DNA of 64,000 bases from Gloeophyllum trabeum ATCC 11539 (Eukaryota; Basidiomycota; Agaricomycetes; Gloeophyllales; Gloeophyllaceae): contig NW_006920412.1 in assembly GCF_000344685.1 (NCBI RefSeq), positions 2,358,617-2,422,616 on the forward strand, read 5' to 3'. How positions within the stretch are numbered: position 1 is the first letter of the stretch; each line of letters starts with the position of its first letter. The notes under the pieces are model-generated. The model worked only from the letters and a program-made list of their open reading frames with translations, was not told the origin of the DNA and did not search any database. The translations under genes were made by a program, and so were the position numbers. Below are positions 11,764 through 24,504 of this stretch, piece after piece.

Positions 11764-14082
11764 ATGAAGCGATCTATGGACAAAACGCCGGACTCCGAAG
11801 AGAAACGGGCTGAGGCTCAGTGTACTGTGACCCAATGTGCGTTCGCGCCAACCCCGCTGAATACATTACCATGACCATGCGCTCACGAGATACACAGTAT
11901 CCGAGGACGGTGGCTCCGTTGAAGATGACTCGAGTGTATTGGAAAGAAAGATAGTTCTGCTCAACCGAGCCTTGGATGACATAGGAATGGGGAAATACGG
12001 GGTAGGCCTCTAGTATGGGCTGGTACATGACATCCTGCAACTAATACATCTGGTACTCAGTGGTACATCTTCCTTGTGAGCAGACAGTATCTGTGATACA
12101 TTGGCTCGTTTACGAGCCTTCCGAACAGTTATGTGGCTACGGCTACGCCCTCGATTTAATGTGGGCGCAGGCATTTGGCCTTATCGCAAGCTCTGCGCAG
12201 CAAGAGTTTGGTATCTCTGGTTAATCGTTAGTTGAATCAGAGAGTTATCAACTATTGATTATCGATTCACAGACACGCAGTTTGGCAACATCTTCACCGC
12301 TTTCAACACCGGGCTGACTGTAGGAGCGTTCACCTGGGGATTACTCGTGGACATCGTCAGTATAGCTTTGGTTGAATGGGACCACATGCTCACGGAGTAT
12401 CTTTCTTCAGGTGGGCCGCAAGTGGGCGTTCAACTTCACTGTATTCATTGCAAGTATCTTCGGGCTTGTTCTCGGAACAGCACCGAGCTGGAATGCCCTA
12501 TGTGTTCTTGGTGCTTTCACGGGCTTCGGCATTGGCGGAAATATCCCTATAGATGCATCCATTGTCTTGGAGTTCATCCCCCAGGTGGGCTCTTCAGGCC
12601 CTCAATGCGCACTTCTCGAGTACTGATTCTCGCCAGAATCGGCGCTATCTTCTGGCAGCCTTATCCGTGTTCCAGCCGCTGGGGATGGTCATATTTTCCC
12701 TCATTGCCTGGGGCCTTATCCCTACCTATAGCTGTAGCTCCGCTCTTCCGTCTTGCTCGCAGGTTGCAAGCGGCGCTGCGTGTTGTACGAAGTCCAGTAA
12801 TATGGGATGGAGATACAGTGTGTGAGTGTCAATATTCTCAGGCTTCTCAACTCCACCTTACATAGACTATTATTGCCGCACATGCAGCTATACTTTAGGA
12901 GGGATCACGTTGCTGTGCTTCTTCCTGCGGTTCATTGTATTCAATTTCCAGGTATGCAGATGATACTACGTGTGCTCCCACACGGGACATGTCGCGTGTT
13001 TATGACACGATTGCCCATAGGAAAGCCCGAAATTCCTTCTTTCGAAGGGACGGGACGGAGAGGCCGTCGCCGTTGTTCATCGGATCGCCACTATCAACGG
13101 AACGTCCTCGACGTTAAGCCTTGATGATCTACGGGCCATAGATGGTAAGCCAGGATATCCTCGTCGCGACCGCATGGCTAAGCATGCTCCAGGAGTACAC
13201 GGCAAAAGAGACGCTGGACCATCCGGCCGTCTGCATGTCACCAATCTGAGACACCTGAGGGGATTCCTCTCTAGCTGGCAGATGGCAAGGTTGACGATCT
13301 TCACTTGGTTAACATATATCTTCGACTATGCCGCCTTCGCTATCGGTAGTCTTATTCTTTATCTGTGTCCGTTCAGCTGACGAACTACTGCAGCTGGGAA
13401 TTTCCTCCCGACCATCCTACGACGGAAAGGAGCGGTGTCTGGCCAATCTGTGTCAACCACCTATCGCAACTAGTAAGTACAGGGTCGCCGAGGCTATTCT
13501 TCCCGTATGGTATGTTCACTGTGTCCCTCAGCATCGTCATCTATGCGCCTGGTATCGTGGGCGTCATGGTTGGGGCAGCAGCAATCCAGATCCCGCACGT
13601 CGGGCGCAAATGGGTCATGACAGTGTCTGCAACGCTCATGGGAATCTCGTTATTCCTCTTCGTCGTCATAGTAAGTCGTGCATTTCTCTGATCGATGCTG
13701 CTGGGTCGAGCTCCATTGCCCTTGTATCTCACAGGACTCTCCTGCTGCGAATGTCGGATTCAACATGATGGAGTATTTCTTCCAGTCCATGTTAGTCTTC
13801 CTATATTATACTAGCAAAGATGGGGTTACTAAAGCACCTCCCAGGTTCAATGCCGTCCTATACGGTTGGACTCCGGAGGCGTTCCCCTCATACTTCCGGG
13901 GTTCTGCTTGCGGCATCGCTAGCACCTGGGGCCGCCTATCCTCCATTATCGCTCCCATAATAGCAACGCATCTGCTAGCGACGTCCGCCAACGGCGTACT
14001 ATATCTTGCTGGTGGCGCTGCTCTTCTCTCAGCAGCTTCCACTGTGTTCCTCACGGAGACCTCCCGAAGGGACGCAATGTAA
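11764..14082 (+). CDS. MFS transporter (SV2/sugar-porter-like), substrate unknown
   Basis: Major facilitator superfamily permease. Fourteen exons: 11764-11821, 11898-12001, 12061-12075 (15 nt), 12129-12219, 12273-12355, 12411-12584, 12637-12821, 12888-12951, 13021-13144, 13193-13345, 13394-13472, 13532-13670, 13735-13790 and 13845-14082. They give 520 residues. The first half shows WYIFLLCGYGYALDLMWAQA, then GLLVDIVGRKWAF (the MFS loop 2-3 motif) and GFGIGGNIPIDASIVLEFIP. A cytoplasmic central loop follows (ESPKFLLSKGRDGEAVAVV). The second half has HVGRKWVMTVSATLMGISLF and YGWTPEAFPSYFRGSACGIA. This pattern is shared by fungal SV2-like transporters whose substrates are mostly unknown. The gene sits between the two SLC26 copies. 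Confidence 0.9.
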
Positions 14083-14275
14083 TCTCGCAAACACGAGCAG
14101 GCATTCGTTTCGTAATCGGTTCCATACAATTAGGGAATCAATGGCGCCCTAGAATACGTAAATCTAAAGGATACCTTGGCTTTTCGCATCCTCATACACT
14201 GGTATAATCCCAACGATCGTAACGCATGACTGAAAGCAAATAAATAATACACGGTAGTCCTCTAAAGTCGGTCTC

Positions 14276-17013
14276 TTAAACATTAGACTTTTTAGGTTCA
14301 TCAACAGTTTCTCGTGAAGACGTCTGAAGCAAGCCGATCTCTGCAGCGCGAACAGCTTCAGCGAGGTCGAAATGGAAGAAGGGTGTGTCTTCTGGCACGA
14401 TCGGAGCAAGAGTCGCGTCTGATCTCGAGCTGTCTATCGAGCTACGTTGTCTCGACTCTATCGGCGGTGTGACTGGAGCAGCTTCCGGATCCCGAACCGT
14501 GGTCGGCGTCTCTCCGTATCCACCGTGATACGGTACGACAGGCGCGATTTCGCGCGGCAGACTCGATGCGGGCGCGCCGGTACCGAACCCGCCAGCGACC
14601 AACGCTCGCCGTATCCAGGGCGAAAGGATAGTGGCGAAGTGGAACTCGACTTGACGATCCGCCCATCTTTCAACTTCATTTCGAGTGTCAATGAGAGCCT
14701 GCACGCCCGTTGTATCTATATGTGACCTGAGGGGGGGGGGAACTAGTCAGATACAATACTTACAGTAGTTGAGCGAGACGAAACTCACACTCCGGAGAAG
14801 TCAAGTACGATGGCGTGCAATAAAGGTTTACTTGAGTCGTCCTCAGGCTCGGCGGTCTTGCCACGGCCAGGGCCAGGATCATTCCACGGTCGGTCGCTAA
14901 GTTTGACCGCACCCATGTTCTTTCCACGCCTCGTGTGCTCTTTCACATAGTCCACAATGGCCGAATTGATGAGGGATGAGTTGGGGTACAGATAACTCTC
15001 CTCGAATCGATAGACGATCACACCTGGCGCAGGTGGGTCCACCTTGAGATGAGGATTCATGACCCCACTTGGCGGCTGAAGCGGAACATAGACGTCCCGA
15101 GAGTCGCGGCTCTTTTCGCTAGCCTCCGAGCGCAGAGTAACCTTGCCGAGGAAATGGCCTCTAGGACGGGCGATACGCACTAACAGCAAGGCAAAGGAGG
15201 CCGCGATGGAGGTGTAGATCCCGTTTTCAATGGTGGAGAAGACGGTGACAAGGACAGCGGCCAGCCAGATAACGAATTCCACGGGGGAGACACGCCAATA
15301 CGAGTAAACTTGTGCAGGAGATGCGACAAGGTCGGCGACAGCGTGAATGACTACCGCGGACAGACCAGCAGTGGGAATCCAGAAGAAAGCCGGAGTCAGC
15401 CCGTATAAGGCGACGATGACAACAACAGCAGTGATAAGACCTGCGGCAGGCGTCCTCACGCCTGACTTCGACTTCAGAGCGGAACGAGAAAAAGATCCGG
15501 TCGCTGGGTAGGCACCGAAAAGGGTACCAATGGTGTTGGTGACGCCTATCGCGATCAATTCCTGGTTAGGGTTAATCTTGTAGTTGTTAACACGTCCAAA
15601 TGCTGTAGACATCATCAGCTATATCCACTTCCGAAAAACTTCTTCGACTTACACTTTGAGATAGCGATATGTTCGAGCAGCAGAATAATTGTGGCAACAG
15701 GTAGTTCCGCCCCAAGAGCGCCGACAAGTTCAGGATCTATATGCGGTTGTCCGAGATGCTGGAACCCTCGAGGAACGTTTTGCAAGATTTTGATGGGATA
15801 TTTCCCCTTGACAAGCCTGTGGCGACAGTACAACCAGGAAGCGATAGTGAGGACTACGAGGACGAAGGCATTCCTGAATACCGAGATAAAGAAGAACAGC
15901 CGCGCTGTATGAAGATCTTAGTGTGCACGAACTAAAAATATAGCGATCATATTTACCTCTATGAGGGAACCGCTTGCCTAGGTAGTCACAGACTCCGCGG
16001 ACCAAATAAAGGCAGGTAAGTCCAGTAAGTCCGAAAGCTGCATCCATCTTGGTTCTCGGCAGGCCTTTCAGGGTGTTAATGATGACTTGATATGTGGCGC
16101 CCCTCGTGCTACAATATATCAAATATAAGCAACGGAAGCAGGACACCAAGCGAGTTTTCTTACTTAAATCCGGATATTCCCATTAACCCTGGTACTTGGC
16201 CGGCTACGATGTTGATGGCAGAACCAGTCATGAAACCACTGACGGCGGGGGCTGGGATAAATTCCACGATCCAACCAAGACGCAGCAGTCCAATTGCGAG
16301 GACGATGAATCCGCAAATGAAAGCAACAGTGGTCGCAATTTGCGGGCCTTCCCATTGACCCGGGTGCGCCTTATCCACATGAGCGATGATCTGCGATACC
16401 GTGAGGGACATCACAGCGACTGGGCCGATGGATACATCTTTTGAGGTGGCGAAGAACTACAAGGGATCAGTGAGATTGAATGCCTTCCGGTTGTGCATGC
16501 TACTCACACAATATATTAGAACACCAACAAATGATGAATAGAGACCATATTCTGCTGGTAATGTTGCGATCTAAGAGATCGAGTTAGGATTGTCGGACAT
16601 CTCCACATCGTAGGATATTCCCGGAAACTCTTACCTGGGCGTATGACATGCTTTGAGGGACTAAAACCATCCCCACCGTAAGACCAGCAATTACATCGCC
16701 AGTCAACCATCCGAGATCTGGAACGCGAAACCGTTACTACAAGATATCTCAGGAGATGCAGACTGGCGTACTATATCGCGTAATCCATCCAAGTATAGGA
16801 AAAAGGCTGGTAAGATAATTTATTAACTGTATAAAGCGGTGCATATGGGTTAGAGCTCCGAGCAATATAATCGCAGGGGGGGCGTACATCTTGCTTCGGG
16901 TCTTGCGAAAGTGAGCGGAACCAATCCTTCACAGAGACTACGGAGACCTTGTCTTCCGGATAGTGGATGACCTTCTTTCCAATCTTCTCGAGCTTTTGCA
17001 GAGGGGGCGTCAT
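14276..17013 (-). CDS. SLC26/SulP anion (sulfate) transporter, copy 2
   Basis: Paralogue of the gene at 7221-9954. Exons 16888-17013, 16772-16826, 16635-16717, 16508-16570, 16164-16456, 15957-16108, 15653-15904, 14789-15602 and 14276-14726 give 762 residues. Exons 2 to 6 have exactly the lengths of copy 1 (55, 83, 63, 293 and 152 nt). Only the N-terminal exon, the linker before the STAS domain and the C-terminal tail differ much. The copy-1 intron at 9540-9588 is absent here, so the last two exons are one. SulP motifs match copy 1 closely, including DVSIGPVAVMSLTVSQ and SGFMTGSAINIVAGQVPG. STAS is present as VLDFSGV then SHIDTTGVQALIDTR. The last intron has a run of ten C residues next to its acceptor. 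Confidence 0.92.
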
Positions 17014-18187
17014 TGCTGAACAGCCAGAGACGTTAGAACCGGCGAAAGCTCGAGCTGGACTCGGCGGGATTTATAGAAACCTTTTGACAGGCCAGGAACG
17101 GTAAGGTATTGCGCGATGGAGACCACCAATGAGGCCTTAAGGGACCGGCTGGAGTATATATGCCAGCGAAGGACTGGTAGCGGTATAGTGGATGTGGCGG
17201 AGCGAGACTTCCAACCTACGGGAGGCGAAAGGAGACGCGAACCTAGCGAAGGTTAGCAAGGAAGTCAAGTCTGCGATCAACCATATGAGTGCATTCATTT
17301 TCGGGATTACGATGGGAGTAGTCATCAAAAGCAGGTACGCCCATAAGCACGCAATCCTTGCTGCAGTTGACGCGACGGTGGATATCCTTTAACCAAACTT
17401 AGTTACCGTATTTGGCAGTGGCTTACGAGCTTCGGCGTCCTGCAAAAATGAATCGCCAGACCTACGTTTGCACTCCGCGGCGCGCGGCCATACAGTATTC
17501 CTCCGGGCTTACCCCCTGATACTCGCTGTTACTGGACGCCTGGGTTGGGCCGCGAGGACAGGCATCCCGTCGCCGCCCTCATGTGGCAATGGACTATGGA
17601 TTTGTGCCATGGCAGTCAAGTTGACAAGCGCCACTAACTAAGCCTTCGGGGGCAAGTCCAACGCGTCGGAGTTTGATTTCTCACCTGTCGCCGATGATGA
17701 TCATGTTCCACAGCTTTCTTGCAACTGCATGTACCCTATAGAGTGATTATAGATCGTCTGTATCTCGAGACAGTCCGTGTAATAGTACTTCAAGTTACAT
17801 TGCTGAGTGAATAAATATATGAAGGAATACAAACCAAGAGAATGAGGTATCCGACAATGAAGAGGTATCAGCCGGGGAAGTGAAGGAACGACATACGGCG
17901 AGGAAAATGAGCGAAAGAACACTGCACATCAATACATACTTGAGGAAGCTCGTGGCCCTGGACAGGACGCAGCGCTGACCGTGCATGGATGGATTCGGAC
18001 GCGAGATTCCGAGTGCCGACCTTCATTTGCATCCGCAACCGCTGACGGCAGAATGCCATCGATGCGGAGGACGCGGAGTTGTCGTGCGAGCGAAGAAGAT
18101 CGTTTCGTAGGCACGCGGCTTGAAGTAACGAGGTAGGATCGAGGACGAGAGCAGATTCAATACATCCCAACACGCTCGCATCCAGCG
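17014..18187. other. Intergenic, no gene seen
   Basis: 1.17 kb between the start of SLC26 copy 2 and the stop of the EST1-like gene. Small frames on both strands (for example 17192-17392 plus and 17868-18173 minus) lack recognisable motifs. The part next to 17014 is the likely promoter of SLC26 copy 2. Confidence 0.5.
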
Positions 18188-21100
18188 TTACGTGGTAGCC
18201 GTCGCGAAGATAGCCGCAAGATCCCGCTCATGCGCAGCGTGTAACTGCTTGGCTCGGGCTTTCAATCGTACTGCATAGAACATCAATGATGAGTACCAGA
18301 AGACGGAACAAGCAAATAATTAAAACTCACGATTACGGTCGAGACTGAGCAAGACCACCTTGACGGCGTCGTGCTTGACTTCCTCCGGTACATCCGCCGC
18401 CTTGAGGAAGGCAGAGCGATCAACCCAATGTTCGTCTTGCCAGATCGCGGCACGAAGGATGAGGTCATCCATGTTCCTCTCCCATGAGCCTTGACGGTCA
18501 AAGTCGACCTGCTCCGAGCGAACGCTCAAAGTCGTCATATAGTTACCCTTTGATGTCAGAATCTTCAGGGATGTCGAGTGCGAGCGCAAGTGGGAAATGA
18601 TGTAAGATAGAGCACTAGAGGCAGCACCACTCAATTCCGGGGCGTCGGAGGCACCGGATAAGCCATCGAGCTCCATGATGACCGGTAAGGGCACCACAAT
18701 TGTCCATTGCATGCTTTCCACAAGAGACTGGAAGACGGAGAGGGAAGACAGAAGAATGTTGGTGTCAACAACAAGAACCGAGTAGCCAGGGACCAGCTTG
18801 AGCGAGGGGCGGGCATCCACAGCAGCCTTCGGCTTCCGAGGCGCGCGAGCAGGGGCAGAACGCCGGGGCGGAGTGCGCTGGGCAGAAGACAGGAGACTTC
18901 GGAGATACCTCCGACGAGCCTTGAGGGCCTTGACTTCGTCAGAATCTTCCTCGTCTTCCTCGTCACTTTCTTCGTCGTCGCCAGAGATTTGGTCGTCGTC
19001 GACGTCCATCAAATCGTCGTCGCCCCACCGAGTACCCTGTCGCCGCCGCTCCTGCTCTTCGCGCTGCAGCCTCTCTTCCTCCTTCCAGTGCTGAACCTTG
19101 ACGGATAACGAGCCTCCTATGATCCACTCCCGCGAAGACTCAGCACGGCCGAACCCGTCAACAGATTGTGCAATAGCAAGGCCTGCTCTGACAGCCCTTA
19201 CCCATCGCTGCGACGACTCGGAGCCAGGCTTCTTGTTCCCATTGTCGTCATCGTCCTCCTCTTCAATAATCCCGTCGATGTCGGCATCTTGTGCGTCGCG
19301 TCTCTCGAGTACTTCGAGCTCGACGTGCTTCGCGTCACTCTCAGGAATCTTCAACCAAAATCCACGTTCGAAGACTTTCCGTCCAACCCACTCCATGCCG
19401 CGGATGCACCAGTCCTCCGGCAAGGGGCGACAGCTGCTAGTCAGCATAGCCCAGCGCGAACTCTCCTCGTGCGTCATGTTGGTTGGCACAGACCGGGAGT
19501 AGAACGTCGCCAGATCTTCCCATGGCAGAGCCCGCTCCAGAAGATTTCGGATAGTTTCATGCCTCAGGAGAGTAGCCAAGAAAGTCAAAATGATTGTGAT
19601 GTACGGGTTCAGGGCAGGCTTCTGTAAGACAGATGTCTTGCGCGTGGGCTTCCTGAGTGCGTGCGAGAGCATCGAGAATGTCAGTTGCAGCGAGAGCCTG
19701 AAGGCGAGCGGTAATTCCGGTGATTCAGTTGATGCTGCCTCCGACAGAGCCGGTGAAGCCCCCACGGTCGAGGACTTCATCTCCTTATCACCGTCTGCGT
19801 CTTCTCCGTCTTCGTCGACGTCCATCTTCTTGCTATCGCCGTCATCTTCCTTCTTGGCGAGCTTCACTTTCGCTGCTGCCGAAGAAGTCGCCGCGGCACT
19901 GGCACCGATCCCGAGACCCAAGACGCCGGTCTTCCGCAGGACACCGCCGGGACGGCCATATTCGAGGATACCACCAATGTTGACAACCGCCATCATGATC
20001 CACTCCCTTTCTTCGGCGCCATCCAACTCCAGCCGCTCAAGGAAACGATCGAGCGACTTGCCGAAATCGTCGAGCTGGATATTCGTGAATAGCATGCCTT
20101 GTAAAAGAACGAACAGGTCGGGCACACGCGCATCGGGCAACGCACGTCGAGCCTGAGCGTCGACTGACCAGAGCGGGAGGATGGACTCGCGGGACGTTTG
20201 GAATGGATGTAATGTAGTCATCCTGCAATGAAAGCCGTACTTAGCACGAGTTTCTCGGCAGTCAAGGACCCACTTACCCCTTCACAAAATGGTACACCGC
20301 TCTGAGCTCTTCGCCCTCGACTTCGCGGCATAGAAGCCCCATGTGATGATGGAGCTTCCCCTCGACCGGCTTCTCAGCGAGCGCGGTGGCGTACCACTCC
20401 CGCGCAATACCTCGCCACCGCTCCTTCTCCGGCTCGACGTCCATCGCTCGAGCGGCCGCCAGTCCGATACTGGGGCTCTCGGAGTCGTCGATGCGAGCGG
20501 CAGGCTTGTCACTGATGGATGCTTTCGATTTGGAGGCAGGCGGAGGAACAGGTGCCTCGAGAGAGGCTTGAGATACGGCATTCACGGTGAGAGGTTGGGG
20601 AAGACCCTTCGCATAGGGCACCTTCATCGCCATATCCGTGACGACCATGCGATAACGTGCAAGGTCACCGAGTGCTTCTAGCCAGCTTAAGCGATGAGCG
20701 TCCAACGTCCTCTCCTCCAGTAAGCCGGTGTAGAACGTGTAGGCATAATAAATGAAGTCTTGCAGGTGTTCGAATGCGACGAGGGAATGCCACGACGAGC
20801 GGCGCAGACTCTCGAGGAGCTTGTGGAAGCCATGGGTCCAGAGCCGGATGATGATCTTGTACTTCTCCGGGATATTCCGCAGTGAAGACGGCACACTGGG
20901 CGCGAGGGAAATCTCGAGAAGATTATGCATCATTTCGGCCAACCTACCGCGCTAGTGAGATCATATCGGGACGACGGGAAGATAGTGACTCACAGCTTGT
21001 GATCCTGAACCACCTTCCTCCACTTCTCCTGCTCGGCCTCCTCATCCTTCTCCTTAGGCTCCTTGCCATTCCTAGCCTTCAGCACGACACCGCTACCCCT

Positions 21101-22243
21101 AGCCGGCGCATCTCGCGCAAGCCCGTCATCCGCGTTGAGGCCATCGTCCTCATGAAGGATACGGTCTTCCAGGGCTGCAATGGCACGATATAGTTTCTTG
21201 AGTTGCTGAGAAAATGCAGTGTTGTTGCTGCCACTTGATTCTTGTGAAGGCTTGCCTTGATCGAAGAGCGCCGAGCCGGTCGACGATCCGTCTGTAGTGC
21301 TAGATGACAGTGTGAAGCTCGAAGACGCTAACGAGTGGGCATATGAAGAGGTAGAAGATGCCGATACGTAATCGCCGGACGATTTAGGAGTGGGAGGCGC
21401 ACGTCCATCTGGACCGACAGAAGGCCGCACGAGCACGGAGAACCGCACAGGGTCGTCCTTACGGTGATCAAACAGTTGGCGATGTACGTGAGGCTCGCGA
21501 GAGTGGGGAGATGATCGGGATACTTGAACGTTGTGCGAGCTGCTATTGGATTGAGAGTCGGAGATCGATTCAGGCTCGGCAGTGCGGCGCATAGGGATAG
21601 GGTCGATATGGGGATTGAAGAGTTTCTTGGATGGCCCCGTGTGCGAGGGATCCTGATGATGGGGAGATGGGCGTGGCGAGTGACTTATCTTCAGTCGGCG
21701 AGAAAAATCGAGGTCCTCCCGGTCGAGGGAGGGATTAGACACGACGACTCGAGGGGGGGAAGATTGAAATGACTTTCGAGGAGGCGAGGATTGCGCGGGA
21801 TGGCCGCGTAGAGTGGTACATGAAGGTCTCTCAGCGGAGCGCTTTTCCACAGCCATTCGGCCCGTAGACTGGGAGGCAGTGGATTCGTGGATGACAGTAG
21901 GTGGCGAGGGACGTTCAGCTCGTTCTCTTGGCTTGGTCGCACTGTTTTACGACAGTTTATTAGCATGACTCAACAGTACGTCGAGTTCCTTCCGGGTGCT
22001 GCGCCGCCGTACAGCAAGATACGGAGGCGGTACACCCTACCGACGTTTCGTGAACATCGTCATGGTGCACTCCCTCAAGCATCGTCCTGGAGCACCCGAA
22101 AGGTCTCTATACTGAGAGTGTACTCACGCTGCTTTCGTCCTCTGCAAAGCAAAAATGCGCTGTGCGAGATCAGTCGGACAGCCTTCTCGCAGTTCACGCT
22201 CCTTGCCCTTCCTAGAGGGCCGCGTCGACGTTTCTTCAGACAT
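18188..22243 (-). CDS. EST1/SMG6-type protein: Est1 DNA/RNA-binding region plus C-terminal PIN nuclease
   Basis: Telomere/nonsense-mediated-decay family protein. Exons 22128-22243, 20994-21941, 20278-20943, 18331-20222 and 18188-18270 give 1234 residues. Residues from about 40 to 340 are disordered and Ser/Pro-rich. An Est1-type helical region follows (IPEKYKIIIRLWTHGFHKLL, YAYTFYTGLLEERTLDAHRL, ALGDLARYRMVVTDMAMK), then TPR-like EWYATALAEKP and GKLHHHMGLLCREV. A long acidic segment lies around the middle of exon 4. The last 190 or so residues form a PIN domain with VLVVDTNILLSSL, VIMELDGLSG and MDDLILRAAIWQDE, so the acidic metal-binding residues are kept. In SMG6 this domain cleaves mRNAs carrying premature stop codons. 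An endonuclease role is therefore likely; a telomerase role is only possible. Confidence 0.87.
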
Positions 22244-23196
22244 TTTAAAGGCGTAACGGCGCAGACAAGACGCGCAACGTCAGCGGAGAGAGGGTAGAGG
22301 AGAGAGAGATGAATAGGCGCATGCGCAGCCCAGCAGTGTGCGGTTTGAAGGCTCTCCGCAGCAAGCGTTTCTAATCGCAGTCCGACTGCTGCGCCGATCG
22401 CGATCTCGAGATCCTCACGCTACCGCTTGCCCACGTGGCCTGACCGACGCCTCCGCACCCGCGCCCGTCGTTGTTCCCTGTTCCGCCGCATCCTTCCTCA
22501 TCGCGTCCCACGGCGCCGACGCATGTCCTGTATTTTCTGCGCTTTATTCTCGATTTCATGCCCTGCTCTGGCTGCGCTGGAACCCCGCTGATGCCTGTAA
22601 ATCTAGGCTCGCTGTCTATTCTCAGCTGCATAGGACATCACGACAGCCTGATCATGTCCCTCCGTGGACGTCAACGCGCAAACTTAACAGGCCTCGCGCT
22701 TCCATGTTCGGTGCATTCGACGGCCTTATCTGATAGTCTCGTAAAGTTGTTGCATGCTATTTTATCCCACCACGGAAACGTCACCATGAATTCTCCGAGG
22801 AAACATACCTTCGTCCGCCCTTGGGCTTGGCTTTCGCATCCTGTGTCTCCCATGGAAGATGTCTTGCATTGGACTCGACATAAGGAGTCTCCCGATCTCT
22901 TGCCAGAGGTCCGAATCATTGGACCAGCTGCGGCCCGGTTCGTACGTTGTAGGCACATGCTCGGTGGCCGACCGTAGCGCCCGGGGCACTATTTGCCATT
23001 AAGGGCAGGCGGTATTGGAGATTCAGCATATCCGCGCGTCTTAGGCCAGCCAGCCCTCACTTGCTGGAAACCAGATGAAGCTACGCATGTTCAGCAACGG
23101 TGAGATGCAATGTTAACTCTGGCACACATAGACTAAATACGGAATTCTCTCTGTACACGATCATTCGCTGGCAGTCAACCAATCACAGCCCTCCGA
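22244..23196. other. Intergenic, promoter side of the EST1-like gene
   Basis: 953 bp. Plus-strand frames of 131 and 168 codons (22338-22733, 22471-22977) overlap each other in different frames and look like chance translations of GC-rich sequence. No RNA gene or repeat is seen. Confidence 0.5.
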
Positions 23197-24504
23197 TCAC
23201 CACGCATGATGACCTCCACTAACAAGAATACTGCGGCGAGTTTGCCATAAGACCTTTATGATAGCAGGGATCAGGATAAAAGGCACTCACTCGCTGCCCG
23301 TGCAGAACGTACTGGCATCGCTCGCCAGCCAGGTAACAACGCCTCTCATCTCGTCGGGGCGCCCAATCCTTCCCAATGGGTTCATGCTGGACCACTTGGC
23401 TAGGAGCTCCGGTTGCGTGTCGAGATACGCCGCAGTCATCCTGGTACCATTATTCAGTGTCTGTTCTGTCAGAAATGGATAGCGATCGATAATAGCACGG
23501 AGCCAAATGTGGTGCGCAGCACCATCGGAACCGCCGTCCCGAGCTACGCCCCGGGCAAATTGCAGCCCGTAGGGCGCGACACAGCTTACACTGGTAAAGC
23601 GCTCGGCGGGGAAAGGTGAGAGGTGACGTACGACGTATAGATGTGTCCCGGTGATATTGTGTTAACTCTGATCCCCTTCACGCCGAGCTCGCAAGCCATA
23701 CTGCGTGCCATCTGCAGGACAGCGGACTTGCTGGTATTGTACGACACCCATGCATGGTCCTACCGAGGTGTGAGTGTTCTGGTTCCGCTGGCGGCTCTTC
23801 CGAGTCTTACCCGGTTAGTGATGCTCCCGCTCATGGAAGCGATCATTACTATGCTGCCCGGTAACCCGAATCTGGACATCTGCCTGCCAGCAGCTTGCGC
23901 CGTGAACAATACGCCGTGCGTATTGATATCTAGGACCTAACTCGATCGGCAGCATCAGAACGTACGCAGCATGGAAAGCGTAGTCGCAGTCAAACAGTGA
24001 CCCAGCGACGCGAACTACGCTACGGCGACGAACCTGTTTGAACTGCTCCGCCGGGTACTCCAAGCAATCTGTATGATTCTTCAAGATACCTGCCGCCGCG
24101 ACACACACGTCTACGCGGCCCTCCTTGTCCCCAATCTTCTCGGCTTTCTCCCACATCCCCTTCTGGTCGGTCACATCGGCGCTCACGTACTCAAGCCGTC
24201 CGCCCTGCTTCCCGTTACCGAGGTCCATCTTCGCGATATAATCCTTTACCGCTTTCCATTCGTCTCCCGGCTCTTGCGGTAAGTCGAAACAATAGACAGC
24301 CCTCGCACCTGCCTCCAGCAAGGCCATAGCCGCCTCGAGACCTAGTCCTCGGTTACCGCCGGAAACGATACCTACTCTGTCATCTAGGGAGAACTCTCTG
24401 GTAAGCAGCGTTGGTTTGGGGGCGATGGAGGGATCTTTGGCGTGGGCGAGCGCCGCGACGACGCCTATCGGGTACGGTGGTTCCGGCGGTTTTAGAGTGG
24501 ACAT
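23197..24504 (-). CDS. Short-chain dehydrogenase/reductase (classical SDR)
   Basis: NAD(P)-dependent oxidoreductase with Rossmann fold. Exons 24034-24504, 23811-23936, 23632-23759, 23291-23440 and 23197-23230 give 302 residues. The cofactor loop is GIVSGGNRGLGLEAAMALLE, the adenine-binding DVTD lies near residue 115, and the NAG-type motif is AAAGILKN. Catalytic Ser is in IVMIASMSGSITN, Tyr and Lys in VSYNTSKSAVLQMARSM. VNTISPGHIYTS and the ending ILVSGGHHAW are typical of fungal sorbitol/mannitol-type SDRs. The final exon is only 34 nt. The substrate cannot be assigned; a sugar alcohol or small ketone would fit the subfamily. Confidence 0.9.

Noticed and set aside
18798..19108. Plus-strand Ser-rich frames opposite the EST1/SMG6-like gene
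   Set aside because: They are the antisense reading of acidic GAT/GAA-rich codons in exon 4 of the minus-strand gene.
22338..22977. Plus-strand gene upstream of the EST1-like gene
   Set aside because: Overlapping frames in different phases without splice support or recognised residues.
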